From Clostridiales bacterium (GTDB taxonomy: Bacteria; Bacillota; Clostridia; Christensenellales; Aristaeellaceae), in assembly GCA_012520375.1 (NCBI GenBank), contig JAAYOH010000037.1:1-52412 (forward strand): 52,412 bases of DNA, read 5' to 3'. The notes under the pieces are model-generated. The model made no database searches. It saw nothing but the letters and a program-made list of their open reading frames with translations, and had not been told where the DNA came from. A program made the translations under genes and the position numbers. This document shows, piece by piece, positions 23,656 through 33,003 of the stretch (position 1 is the stretch's first letter; every line of letters starts with the position of its first letter).

Positions 23656-25398
23656 ATGTTGCTTGAGATACAAGTGCATAACGTCGCCCTGATCGATGCG
23701 CTGTGCCTGGAGCTGGGAGAAGGTTTGAATGTGCTCACCGGCGAGACGGGGGCCGGCAAGTCCATCCTGGTGGGGGCGCTGAACCTGGTATTGGGAGGCA
23801 GGGCGGACCGTTCCATCATCCGAACCGGCGAAGAACAGGCCAGTGTGGAGGCCCTGTTTGACATCGGCAACTGCCCGGAGGCCAGGGAATTGCTGGCGGA
23901 ATGGGGCATCGAGGGGGACGAGAATCTGGTCAGCGTGAAGCGCAGCCTGACTGCCGCCGGGCGCAGCCTGTGCCGGGTGGCGGGCAGCGTGTTGCCTCTG
24001 TCCCGATTCCGCCAGCTTACGGGGGCGCTGGTGGAATTGCACGGTCAGCATGAGCACCAGAAACTGTGCGATGAGGGGCAACACACCGGGTTTTTGGACG
24101 CCTTCGGGGGCTTGGAACACCAAAGGCTTCTGGAAAAGGTCGCCGTGGATCACGAGTCCTTTGCCGGACTCCGGCGTCAGGCGGAGCGGCTGAAAGGGGA
24201 CCTGGCAGAGCGGGAGCGGCTGCGGGACGTCCTTTGCTATCAGATCGATGAGATCGATCAGGTCAGGCCCAAGGCAGGGGAGATGGAAAAGCTGCAACAA
24301 AAGAGCAGGTTGCTGGGCAGCGCCATGAAGATCTCCCAGCGACTGGAACGGGCCTGCGACCTGGTGTACCGGGGCGGCAAGGATGCCAGTGTGCAGGAAT
24401 CCCTGAAAAAGGCCGCGGACGCCATGGCCTCCATCGGGGATCTGGATCCCCGCTTTGAAAGCCTGGCCCGGCGGCTGGAAGAGCTCTTCTACGGGGCTCA
24501 GGACCTGGGCAGCGAACTGCTGGACCTGTGCGAGACCACGGAATTCGACCCGGGGGAAGAGGAGCGGGTGGCGAGTCGGCTCAGCGCCCTGAAGGGGTTG
24601 ACAAAAAAGTACGGGCCGGAACTGGAAGACGTGATACAATTTCGGGCCCGGGCCCGGGAGAGGCTGGAGGAGATCGAGTCCGGGGACGAGCGGCTGGCGG
24701 AGCTGGAACGGGAATTGGATGTTGCCGATAAAAAGCTGGAGGAGAGTTGCCGGGCTTTAAGCGACAGCAGGAAGGCCCTTGCGCCCCGTCTGTCGGAGCG
24801 CATCCTGGAGGAACTGAAGGCGCTTGGCATGGAAAAGGCTCGTTTTGCCGTGCGCTTTCAGGGGACGGGAGAACCTACCAGGCAGGGCGCCGAGCGGGCC
24901 GGCTTTCTGTTGTCAGCCAACCCCGGCGAACCCATGAAGGCCCTGGCCGACGTGGCGTCGGGGGGTGAGCTCAGCCGCATCATGCTGGCCATGAAGACGG
25001 TGGCAGCGGACCAGGCGGGGGTGGACGCCATGGTGTTCGACGAGATCGACACAGGGGTCAGCGGGCGCATGGCCCAGGCAGTGGGAGAGAAGATGGCCCT
25101 GATCGCGGGACGCAGACAGGTGATCTGTGTCAGCCACCTGCCCCAGATCGCGGCTTTGGGGGACCGGCACTACCTGGTGGAAAAGCAGGAACAGGGAGGG
25201 CGGACCAGCACCACGGTGCGGCTTTTGGATGAGGAAGGCCGGATCGAGGAGCTGAGCCGCATGGTGGGGGGCGCGGGAGAGATGGAGAGCTCCCGGACCC
25301 ATGCTGCCCACATGCTCAGCGCCGCGCGGGACCGGGCAACTGCCCTCCGAAGGGCCGAACGAGAAAAAAGGAGCAATGAACATGACGGAGAGGATTAA
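23656..25398 (+). CDS. recN: DNA repair protein RecN
   Basis: This 580-residue SMC-like ATPase acts early in double-strand break repair. The Walker A motif GETGAGKSI is near residue 29; long coiled coils follow (about 155-215 and 290-380); the signature SGGELSRIMLAMK and Walker B FDEIDTGVSGRMAQ lie near 440-475. The gene overlaps the glycyl radical enzyme gene by 17 bases at its 3' end, which is unusual for this conserved neighbourhood. Confidence 0.96.
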   Translation: MLLEIQVHNVALIDALCLELGEGLNVLTGETGAGKSILVGALNLVLGGRADRSIIRTGEEQASVEALFDIGNCPEARELLAEWGIEGDENLVSVKRSLTAAGRSLCRVAGSVLPLSRFRQLTGALVELHGQHEHQKLCDEGQHTGFLDAFGGLEHQRLLEKVAVDHESFAGLRRQAERLKGDLAERERLRDVLCYQIDEIDQVRPKAGEMEKLQQKSRLLGSAMKISQRLERACDLVYRGGKDASVQESLKKAADAMASIGDLDPRFESLARRLEELFYGAQDLGSELLDLCETTEFDPGEEERVASRLSALKGLTKKYGPELEDVIQFRARARERLEEIESGDERLAELERELDVADKKLEESCRALSDSRKALAPRLSERILEELKALGMEKARFAVRFQGTGEPTRQGAERAGFLLSANPGEPMKALADVASGGELSRIMLAMKTVAADQAGVDAMVFDEIDTGVSGRMAQAVGEKMALIAGRRQVICVSHLPQIAALGDRHYLVEKQEQGGRTSTTVRLLDEEGRIEELSRMVGGAGEMESSRTHAAHMLSAARDRATALRRAEREKRSNEHDGED

Positions 25399-27400
25399 GG
25401 AGATCAAGGAGTATCAGTGGGAGAAACGTCATCACAAGGCGCGACAGCCCTTGCCGGAGACATTGTGCTACCGGGATCCGGGGCTGAGCGATACCCTGCG
25501 AAGCGCCCTGCGCACCAAGCAGGCCCTGGATGCCGAACAGCCCTTCCTGTTCCCGGGGGAATACATCGCCTTTACCCGCACCCTGCCCAACCTGCCCTTC
25601 CTGTATGACGAAGGGGAGTGGGCGGACATCACCTCCACCCATTTCATCCACGAGTCGGGCAATGTGAGCAACCTCTCCCCGGACTACGAGGCGGTGCTGC
25701 AGCATGGCCTGCTGTATTTCCGGGAGCGCCTGGGGGACGGGGAACTGCACAAAGCCACCAGGATCACCATCGACGCCTTGCTCTCCCTCACTGCCCGGTA
25801 CGCTGCGGCGGCACGGGAAGCGGGCGACGAGGAACTGGCCACGGTACTGGACCGGGTGCCCGCCCAGGGTGCCCGCACTTTCCGGGAGGCGCTCCAATCC
25901 CTGCGCATCCTCCACTATGCCATGTGGTGTGAGGGGGACTACCACAACACCCTGGGGCGATTCGACCAGTATATGATGCCCTACCTGGCGGATGACCTGC
26001 AGGCGGGACGGGAGACGGAAGAGAGCGCACTGGAACTGGTGGAGGCCTTTTTCCTGGCCTGTAACCGGGACAGCGACCTGTACCCCGGCATGCAGCAGGG
26101 AGACAACGGCCAGAGCATGGTGCTGGGGGGCATGACCCGGGACGGCGCGGACGGGTACAACCTGCTGACCGGGTTGTGCCTGGACGCCTGCGGCGAATTG
26201 ATGCTGATCGACCCCAAGATCAACCTGAGGGTAAACAAAAACACGCCCCTGTGGGTGTATGAAAAGGGGACCCGGCTGACCCGGCTGGGCTTGGGATTCC
26301 CCCAGTACCAGAATGATGACGTGGTGATCCCGGGCTTGGTCCGGCTGGGTTATGCCGAAGGGGATGCCAGGGACTACGCGGTGGCAGCCTGCTGGGAATT
26401 CATCATCCCCGGCAAGGGTATGGAAATTCCCAACATAGGGGCCCTGCCCTTTGCAAATATCGTGGACGAGGCCATTCGCTTCGACCTGAAAGACTGCACC
26501 GATATGCAGGCCCTGAAGGAGAAGGTGCGGCAGCGCATCTTTGACAGCGTGGCCGCTGCCATGGCGGAGCGCAAAAACCTGTATATTATCCCTTCTCCCT
26601 TCCTGTCCCTCTTCTTTGAAGGGTGCATGGACAGCGGGCGGGATATCTCCCTGGGCTGCCGCTACAACAACTGGGGCTTGCACGGTACCGGACTGGCCCC
26701 CGCTGCCGACATGTTGGCTGCGGTAGAGCAGAAGGTATTTGAAGAAGGGCTGCCCGTGGATACCTTGCTGGCTGCCCTGGAAGCGGATTTTGTCGGCTAT
26801 GAAGAGCTGCACGAAAGCCTGAAGTACCACAGCCCCAAGATGGGCAACGATGAGGACCGTGTGGACGCCCTTGCCTGCTGGCTGCTGGAGAGTTTTGCGG
26901 AGGCGGTCTCCGGGCACAAAAACGAGCGGGGCGGTATCCTGCGGGCGGGCACGGGTTCGGCCATGTACTACATCTTCCACGCCAACGAGTTGGGCGCCAC
27001 GGCGGACGGTCGGGAGGCAGGCGTGCCCCTCCCTGCCAACTATGCCCCTTCTTTAAACATCCGCCTGAACGGGCCGGTCTCCCTGATCAAGTCTTTCACC
27101 AAGCCTGATCTGGAAAAGACCATCAACGGCGGGCCCCTGACCGTGGAGTTCTCGGACCGCGTGTTTGCCCAGGAGGAGTCCATCACCAAGGTGGCGCAGC
27201 TGGTACAGCTTTTCGTGCTGCGGGGCGGCCACCAGATCCAGCTGAATACCGTGAACCGGGAGCGGCTGCTGGACGCCCAGAGGCATCCGGAGAAATACCG
27301 GAACCTGATCGTGCGGGTATGGGGCTGGAGCGGTTATTTTGTGGAACTGGACAAGTGTTATCAGGATCACATCATCCAAAGGACGCAGCTGAATGTATGA
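25382..27400 (+). CDS. Glycyl radical enzyme of unknown substrate (PFL-like family)
   Basis: This 672-residue enzyme belongs to the glycyl radical superfamily. The radical loop near the C-terminus reads RVWGWSGYF with Gly648, close to the canonical RVxGYxAxF. The active-site loop is DYAVAACWEFIIPGKG with Cys337 and Glu339, the C-x-E spacing of eliminase or dehydratase members (glycerol/propanediol dehydratase, choline lyase) rather than the Cys-Cys of pyruvate formate-lyase. It is about 100-170 residues shorter than those enzymes. The chosen ATG has GGAG 8 bases upstream. The activase gene overlaps its end. The reaction cannot be named from sequence alone. Confidence 0.88.
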   Translation: MTERIKEIKEYQWEKRHHKARQPLPETLCYRDPGLSDTLRSALRTKQALDAEQPFLFPGEYIAFTRTLPNLPFLYDEGEWADITSTHFIHESGNVSNLSPDYEAVLQHGLLYFRERLGDGELHKATRITIDALLSLTARYAAAAREAGDEELATVLDRVPAQGARTFREALQSLRILHYAMWCEGDYHNTLGRFDQYMMPYLADDLQAGRETEESALELVEAFFLACNRDSDLYPGMQQGDNGQSMVLGGMTRDGADGYNLLTGLCLDACGELMLIDPKINLRVNKNTPLWVYEKGTRLTRLGLGFPQYQNDDVVIPGLVRLGYAEGDARDYAVAACWEFIIPGKGMEIPNIGALPFANIVDEAIRFDLKDCTDMQALKEKVRQRIFDSVAAAMAERKNLYIIPSPFLSLFFEGCMDSGRDISLGCRYNNWGLHGTGLAPAADMLAAVEQKVFEEGLPVDTLLAALEADFVGYEELHESLKYHSPKMGNDEDRVDALACWLLESFAEAVSGHKNERGGILRAGTGSAMYYIFHANELGATADGREAGVPLPANYAPSLNIRLNGPVSLIKSFTKPDLEKTINGGPLTVEFSDRVFAQEESITKVAQLVQLFVLRGGHQIQLNTVNRERLLDAQRHPEKYRNLIVRVWGWSGYFVELDKCYQDHIIQRTQLNV

Positions 27401-28250
27401 AAAAGAGACGGGCGTCGTCTTTGACATCAAGGAGTTTGCGGTATTCGACGGGCCGGGCATCCGCACCACCGTTTTCCTGAAGGGCTGCCCCCTGCGCTGC
27501 CGCTGGTGCCACAACCCCGAAGGGTTGTCCCCGGCGCCCCAGCTCATGGTGAGCCGGGCGGCCTGTACCCGTTGCGGCGCCTGCGAGAAAGTGTGCCCAA
27601 GTCCGGGGGCCTGTATCCTGTGCGGCGCCTGTATCCCCCAATGCCGGAGCGGCCTGCGGAAGATTGCGGGGACGCGGATGGGCGCGGCGGAACTTGCAGA
27701 CCGCCTGAAAAAGGATGCGGACATCTACGGCGCCACCGGGGGCGGCGTCACCTTTTCCGGGGGCGAGCCTCTGCTACAGTGGAGTTTTCTGCGGGAGGTG
27801 ATCCGCCTCCTGCCCGGCATCCACACGGCGGTGGAGACCAGCGGTTATGCCTCAGACGAAGTATTCAGGGAATGCATGGACATCTGCGGGCTGGTCATGC
27901 TGGACTGGAAGGTCTCGGACCCGGCGCTGCACAGGGCGTATACCGGGGTGGACCAGTTGCCCATCCTGCGGCATGCCCGGATGCTGGCGGAGGGAGATAC
28001 CCCTTTCATCCTGCGCATGCCCATCATCCCCGGGGTGAACGACAACCCAGAGCACTTTCGCTTTGCGGCCCGGCTGGTGGAAGGGGCAAAAAGTCTGGTC
28101 CGGGTGGATCTTCTGCCCTACCAGCGCGCCGCCGGGGCCAAGTACGAGATGGTGGGAAGAATGTACGACCCCGGATTTGACGAGGACAGGGTGCCCTGCT
28201 TTTTCCCGGAAGAGTTCGAAAGCCGGGGGATTCCCTTCCAAAGGTTCTGA
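27393..28250 (+). CDS. Glycyl radical enzyme activase (radical SAM)
   Basis: This 285-residue radical SAM enzyme makes the glycyl radical on the partner encoded directly upstream. The SAM cluster motif is C32-x3-C36-x2-C39 (GCPLRCRWCHNPEG). A ferredoxin-like insert carries two complete sets C58-x2-C-x2-C-x3-C68 and C74-x2-C-x2-C-x3-C84, only five residues apart, which should hold two extra 4Fe-4S clusters. This insert is typical of activases for dehydratase/lyase-type glycyl radical enzymes and absent from PflA proper. The ATG lies eight bases inside the upstream gene. Confidence 0.93.
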   Translation: MYEKETGVVFDIKEFAVFDGPGIRTTVFLKGCPLRCRWCHNPEGLSPAPQLMVSRAACTRCGACEKVCPSPGACILCGACIPQCRSGLRKIAGTRMGAAELADRLKKDADIYGATGGGVTFSGGEPLLQWSFLREVIRLLPGIHTAVETSGYASDEVFRECMDICGLVMLDWKVSDPALHRAYTGVDQLPILRHARMLAEGDTPFILRMPIIPGVNDNPEHFRFAARLVEGAKSLVRVDLLPYQRAAGAKYEMVGRMYDPGFDEDRVPCFFPEEFESRGIPFQRF

Positions 28251-28288
28251 GGTTCATACAGGTTTATCATGGATTTCGGGATTTCTCC

Positions 28289-28317
28289 TTGCCCCGGGAG
28301 AGGATTTGTTCTATAAT
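28289..28317 (+). promoter_or_regulatory. Promoter of the class II aldolase gene
   Basis: TTGCCC (28289-28294), 17 bases, TATAAT (28312-28317). It shows that the aldolase gene is a separate unit from the glycyl radical pair. Confidence 0.7.
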
Positions 28318-28363
28318 CATATCTGGCACAAGAAGCCAGTACAAAAAAGGAGGCGTATTGCCC

Positions 28364-29269
28364 ATGGATACCCAAAAGATCGTACAAAACGCGCTGGCGG
28401 CCGGTTATGTCGTGCCCGCATTCAATATTCCGCACCTGCCCATGATGGAGCCCATCACCCGGGCGGTTGCCGATGAAAAGAGCATCGGCATGATCCAGGT
28501 TGCGCGCTTGGAATGGGAAAAATTCGAGGCGGAGAGCCTGGAAAAGGTGGCTGAACTATACGGCAAGTACAAGAAGCCGGGCTACACCTTGCTGCATCTG
28601 GACCATGTTCCCGTGGTGGACGAGGATCACCTGGAAGTGGACTACCTGTCCATCATCCGCCGCGCCCTCAAGGCGGGGTATCAGTCCGTGATGGTGGACG
28701 GAAGCCGCCTGCCCCTGGAGGGCAACATCGCCGCCACCAAAGCTGCCGCGGAGATCGCTCATGCGGCGGGCGTGCCCATTGAGGCGGAGCTGGGCGCCGT
28801 GATGGGCCACGAGACCAGCCAGCAGTCCATCCCCTACGAAGAGATTTTTGCCGGGAAGATGGGCTTCACCAAGGTAGACGAGGCGGTGCGCTTTGTGAAA
28901 GAGTCGGGCTGTGACTGGCTGAGCGTGGCAGTAGGCAGCGTCCACGGCGCCATCGCGGACAACCTGCTGGACAAGAAAAAGCCGGCTGCCAAGCTGGATA
29001 TCCAACGCATTGCCGAACTCAGGAGCGCCCTGGGCATCCCCCTGGTGCTTCACGGCGGTTCCGGCATTGTGGAGAGCTATATCACCGCCGGCATCAAGGC
29101 GGGCATCGCCAAGATCAACGTGGGCACCGAACTGCGCCAGCCCTACGAGCGCGCCCTGCGGGAGACGGGGAGCGTGGAGGCGGCCCAGGAAAGTGTGTAT
29201 ACCCGCTGCCGCGAGTTGATCCGCGACTTCCTGCATACCGCCGGGAATGCCGAGATCCTGAACAAGTAA
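28364..29269 (+). CDS. fba: Class II fructose-bisphosphate aldolase family protein
   Basis: This 301-residue zinc aldolase cleaves fructose 1,6-bisphosphate or tagatose 1,6-bisphosphate, or a related ketose phosphate, to dihydroxyacetone phosphate and an aldehyde. The metal-binding LHLDHV (about residue 80), HETSQQ-type loop, VGSVHGA and VLHGGSGI motifs are present. The ATG at 28364 has AAGGAGG 10 bases upstream; an in-frame TTG lies earlier but too close to that site. The single gene is flanked by its own promoter and terminator. Which ketose bisphosphate is used is not clear. Confidence 0.88.
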   Translation: MDTQKIVQNALAAGYVVPAFNIPHLPMMEPITRAVADEKSIGMIQVARLEWEKFEAESLEKVAELYGKYKKPGYTLLHLDHVPVVDEDHLEVDYLSIIRRALKAGYQSVMVDGSRLPLEGNIAATKAAAEIAHAAGVPIEAELGAVMGHETSQQSIPYEEIFAGKMGFTKVDEAVRFVKESGCDWLSVAVGSVHGAIADNLLDKKKPAAKLDIQRIAELRSALGIPLVLHGGSGIVESYITAGIKAGIAKINVGTELRQPYERALRETGSVEAAQESVYTRCRELIRDFLHTAGNAEILNK

Positions 29270-29280
29270 GGGTCCTTTAC

Positions 29281-29306
29281 CGCCCCGCTTGCCGGGGCGT
29301 TTTTTT
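29281..29306 (+). terminator. Terminator of the class II aldolase gene
   Basis: CGCCCCG and CGGGGCG form a perfect 7-bp stem with a five-base loop, followed by seven T. It lies 12 bases after the aldolase stop. Confidence 0.9.
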
Positions 29307-29323
29307 CCCTGGTTGCCGGAAAC

Positions 29324-29352
29324 TTGACGAAAGCGGGGCTTTGGGGTATACT
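29324..29352 (+). promoter_or_regulatory. Promoter of the epimerase-trkA-trkH run
   Basis: TTGACG (29324-29329), 17 bases, TATACT (29347-29352), immediately after the aldolase terminator. Confidence 0.7.
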
Positions 29353-29386
29353 GTGCGAAATCTTTTGCGAGGCGGAGATCGTGGAC

Positions 29387-30169
29387 GTGGACTGGGTTAA
29401 ACTTGGCGTATGCGCTCCCCTAGAGCACATCCTCTTGGCGGAACGGGCGGGCTTTGAATACATCGAGGGCAACCTGTCCGAGGCGGCGCTGATGCCGGAG
29501 CGATCGTTCCGCACCCTGTGTGCCCTGGTCCACGAGGCGGGGATCCGCTGTGAGGTCATGGGGTACATGCTGCCCAGGGAACTCAGCGTCATCGGGCGGG
29601 GGGTCAATGCAGCCCAGCTCCATGCCTATCTGGACCTTGCTTTTGACCGGGCCAGGCGCCTGGGCGCCGAACTGGTTGTCTTCGCCAGTGCGGCGGCGCG
29701 GCAGGTGCCCATCGGCTGGCCCACCGATGTGGCTTGGCGGCAGCTGGCCAATTTTTTGCGCATTGTAGAGCGCCACGCCACCGATCACCGGCTGACGGTG
29801 GCCGTCGAGCCTCTGTCCCGCATGGAGTGCAACCTGCTCTCTACCGTGGCGGAGGCTACCTTGCTGTGCTCCATCCTGCAGCTGAAGCATATCCGGGTGA
29901 TGGCGGACACCTACCACATGGCCATGGAGCACGAGCTGAGCGAGAGCATCACCATGGCCGGGCCCATGCTGGCCCATGTGCACACGGCCAATGCCCTGGG
30001 CCGCAGTTTTCCCAAGCCGGGAGACGGCGAGGATTACGGCAAGCTGTTCCGGACCTTGAAGGAGATCGACTACAGGGGCCGGGTCAGCGTGGAAGCCGGA
30101 TACGACAATTTTGAGGAGGAAGCGCCCACCGCATTTACGGTGCTGGATCAGGCGCGCAGTGGAGTATGA
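29387..30169 (+). CDS. Sugar phosphate isomerase/epimerase-like TIM barrel
   Basis: This 260-residue protein has the xylose-isomerase-like TIM barrel fold of D-tagatose 3-epimerase and IolE relatives. The likely metal ligands lie in VAVEPLSRMECN (Glu), MADTYHMAME (Asp/His), HVHTAN (His) and VSVEAGYDN (Glu). I start at the GTG at 29387, which has GGAG nine bases upstream and leaves the promoter in front; another GTG two codons earlier is possible. The substrate is unknown. The stop overlaps the trkA start (ATGA). Confidence 0.82.
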   Translation: MDWVKLGVCAPLEHILLAERAGFEYIEGNLSEAALMPERSFRTLCALVHEAGIRCEVMGYMLPRELSVIGRGVNAAQLHAYLDLAFDRARRLGAELVVFASAAARQVPIGWPTDVAWRQLANFLRIVERHATDHRLTVAVEPLSRMECNLLSTVAEATLLCSILQLKHIRVMADTYHMAMEHELSESITMAGPMLAHVHTANALGRSFPKPGDGEDYGKLFRTLKEIDYRGRVSVEAGYDNFEEEAPTAFTVLDQARSGV

Positions 30170-31521
30170 ACATTCTGGTTGTGGGCGACGGCAAGGTGGG
30201 TTACACCCTGGCCGAAGATTTGTCGGCGGAGGGGCACGATGTCACCGTGGTGGACAGCAACCCGGAAGCCCTGGAGCGGGCCGAGGAAGCCCTGGACGTG
30301 CTGTGTGTCCATGGCAGCGGCACGGACGTGAAGACTTTGCTGGAGGCGGGGGTAGAAAACGCGGACATCCTGATCTCGGTGATGGCCTCGGATGAGATCA
30401 ACATGATATGCTCCATGATGGGCAAGCACCTGGGCGCCAAGTACGTCATCACCCGCATCCGCAGCCCCGAGTACACCGACAGCCTGTCTTTGCTGCAAAA
30501 CAGCATGGGCATCGACATGGTGATCAATCCGGAGCGTGGGGCGGCCCAGGAAATCTCCCAGCTCTTCCGCTACCCCTTTGTGGTGGACATCGAGACCTTT
30601 GCCCGTGGCAGGGTGGAGCTGGCGGGGTTTCTGCCCGAGGAAAGCGACGGGCTGTTCGGCATCCCCCTGAAGGAATTGGGGAGCCGCTTTGTCAAGGTGC
30701 TGTGCTGTGCCTGCGAGCGGGACGACAGGGCCATCATCCCGGACGGCAATTTTGTCATCAAGCCCGGGGACAAGCTGTACGTGGCGGGGGACCTGATGAG
30801 CATCACCCATTTCTTCAAAAAGCTGGGCCGGAATATTCAGCGGGTGCGCTCCGCCGTGCTCATCGGCGGCGGCCATATTTCCTACTATCTCGCCAAGACC
30901 ATCGCGGGGATGGGCGTGGACCTGCGCATCATCGAGATCAAGCCGGAAAAGTGCAAATACCTGGCCCAGGTGCTTCAAGATGTGACGGTGATCAACGCAG
31001 ATGGAACCGACCAGAAACTGTTGATGAGCGAGAACTTGTCCGAGATGGACGCCATGGTCTGCCTTACCGACCGGGACGAGGAAAATTTGATGGCAGGTTT
31101 GTTCGGCGTTCGGGAAGGGGCCAAGAAAGTCATCGTCAAGGTGAACCGTCTGGGCTACCTGGACCTGATCAAGGGCATGGGCATCGACAGCGTGATCAGC
31201 CCCACGCGCACCACCGCCAACAACATCCTTCGGCAGGTGCGCGCCCGGGCCCGGAGCCGGGACTCGGTGGTGGAAAAGATCCATCGGGCGGTGGGGGGAC
31301 AGGTGGAGGCGCTACAGTTTACGGTGAACGAGGATGCCCCGTACCTCAATATCCCGCTGAGCAGGCTGCGCATCCAAAAGGGGGTGCTGGTGGCCGTGAT
31401 CGTGCGCAAAAAGCAGGTCATCATCCCCTTCGGCTCGGACCATATCGAGGCGGGGGACACGGTGATCCTCATGACGAGGACCAGCGGGATCAGCAGCCTG
31501 GAAGAGGCGCTGCAGAGGTGA
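30166..31521 (+). CDS. trkA: Trk potassium uptake protein TrkA
   Basis: This 451-residue cytoplasmic protein gates the potassium channel TrkH. It has two RCK units, each with an NAD-binding Rossmann loop (GDGKVGYTLAE at about 7, and IGGGHISYYLA at about 232) and a TrkA-C domain. The gene runs into trkH four bases downstream, so the pair makes a complete potassium uptake system. Confidence 0.94.
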   Translation: MNILVVGDGKVGYTLAEDLSAEGHDVTVVDSNPEALERAEEALDVLCVHGSGTDVKTLLEAGVENADILISVMASDEINMICSMMGKHLGAKYVITRIRSPEYTDSLSLLQNSMGIDMVINPERGAAQEISQLFRYPFVVDIETFARGRVELAGFLPEESDGLFGIPLKELGSRFVKVLCCACERDDRAIIPDGNFVIKPGDKLYVAGDLMSITHFFKKLGRNIQRVRSAVLIGGGHISYYLAKTIAGMGVDLRIIEIKPEKCKYLAQVLQDVTVINADGTDQKLLMSENLSEMDAMVCLTDRDEENLMAGLFGVREGAKKVIVKVNRLGYLDLIKGMGIDSVISPTRTTANNILRQVRARARSRDSVVEKIHRAVGGQVEALQFTVNEDAPYLNIPLSRLRIQKGVLVAVIVRKKQVIIPFGSDHIEAGDTVILMTRTSGISSLEEALQR

Positions 31522-31525
31522 AAAA

Positions 31526-32971
31526 ATGAACGCTCGTTTGGTTTTCAACCTGCTGGGCAAGGCGCTGGGTATCGAGGGGATCCTGATGCTGCCTTCCGTC
31601 CTGGTGGCCCTGGTGTACGGCGGGGGGGACTGGGACGGTTTGCTCATTGCTGCGGCAGTTGCCGCAAGCGCGGGATTTTTATTGTCTTTCATGGTCAAAC
31701 CCAGGAACGAAAACCTGCGGGCCCGGGAGGGGCTGGCGGTGGTCGCCCTGATCTGGCTGACCATGTCCCTGTTCGGGGCGCTGCCCTTTTACATCGAAAG
31801 GGCGATCCCCCGGTACGTGGATTGCTTCTTTGAGTGCGTTTCCGGCTTTACCACCACGGGATCCACGATCCTCACCGATGTGGAGGCGCTGCCAAAGGGC
31901 CTTCTCTTCTGGCGCAGTTTTACCCACTGGGTGGGGGGGATGGGGGTGCTGGTGCTCTCCCTGGCCCTGCTGCCCCACGTGGGGGCGGGGGCCCATCACC
32001 TGCTGAAGGCGGAATCCCCCGGACCCAGCCCGGGCAAGTTGATGCCCCGGATCGGGAAGTCCTCCCGGACCCTGTACCAGCTGTACCTGGGCATGTCCCT
32101 GTTGATGTTCCTGATCCTGATGGCTTGCGGCATGGACTGGTATGACGCCCTGATCCACATGTTCGGCGCGGCAGGCACCGGGGGCTTTTCCAATTATAAT
32201 ATGAGCGTGGGCCACTTCGCAAGTCCAGCCATCGATTTCGTGATCGGCACCTTCATGCTGCTTTTTGGCATCAATTTTTCCCTGTACTTTTTGTTGCTCC
32301 GGGGCAAGTTCCGGCAGTCGCTGCGCAGTGAAGAGATGTGGGTGTACTTAGGCATCGTGGGGATCAGCGTGCTGCTCATAAGCCTCGCCATCCTCCCCGG
32401 CCTCGGCAATTGGTGGGAGGCGCTGCGCCAGGGTTATTTCCAGGTCGCATCCATCATCACCACCACGGGTTATGCAACTGTCGACTTCCATCTGTGGCCC
32501 CAGTTCGCCCGTTGCCTGTTGGCGCTGCTGATGCTGCTGGGCGCCTGCGCCGGCTCCACCGGTGGCGGCATAAAGATCGTCCGGGTCACCGTGCTGGGGA
32601 AATCCGTGGCGCGGGAGATCAAGCGCTGCATCCGGCCCCGCAGCGTGGTCACTGTCAAGATGGATGGCAATGCCCTGGAGGAGGAAACCATCGGCCAGAT
32701 CCAGGTGTTCTTCTTCGCCTATTTGCTGGTCATCGCCTTGGCCGCCTTGGTGGTTTCCCTGGACGGCTTCAGCCTCGAGGTCAACCTGACCGCCGCCCTG
32801 GCTACCTTGTCCAACGTCGGCCCGGGACTGGGCATGATTGGTCCCACGGGCAACTTTTCCAGCTTCTCGGACCTGAGCAAGGTGGTGTTGTCCCTGTGCA
32901 TGCTGATCGGGCGCCTGGAGATCTATCCGATCTTGATCCTGCTCGCGCCCTCCAGCTGGCGCAAAAACTGA
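31526..32971 (+). CDS. trkH: Trk potassium uptake channel subunit TrkH
   Basis: This 481-residue membrane protein is the potassium-translocating subunit. It shows the repeated membrane-pore-membrane plan with selectivity-filter-like segments SGFTTTGST, GAAGTGGFSN, TTTGYAT and LSNVGPGLG. It depends on TrkA, encoded just before it. The last residues (ILILLAPSSWRKN) are typical of the family. Confidence 0.95.
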   Translation: MNARLVFNLLGKALGIEGILMLPSVLVALVYGGGDWDGLLIAAAVAASAGFLLSFMVKPRNENLRAREGLAVVALIWLTMSLFGALPFYIERAIPRYVDCFFECVSGFTTTGSTILTDVEALPKGLLFWRSFTHWVGGMGVLVLSLALLPHVGAGAHHLLKAESPGPSPGKLMPRIGKSSRTLYQLYLGMSLLMFLILMACGMDWYDALIHMFGAAGTGGFSNYNMSVGHFASPAIDFVIGTFMLLFGINFSLYFLLLRGKFRQSLRSEEMWVYLGIVGISVLLISLAILPGLGNWWEALRQGYFQVASIITTTGYATVDFHLWPQFARCLLALLMLLGACAGSTGGGIKIVRVTVLGKSVAREIKRCIRPRSVVTVKMDGNALEEETIGQIQVFFFAYLLVIALAALVVSLDGFSLEVNLTAALATLSNVGPGLGMIGPTGNFSSFSDLSKVVLSLCMLIGRLEIYPILILLAPSSWRKN

Positions 32972-33003
32972 CCCCGGAAAACAATGGGAAAGTTGGTGTA
33001 GCA

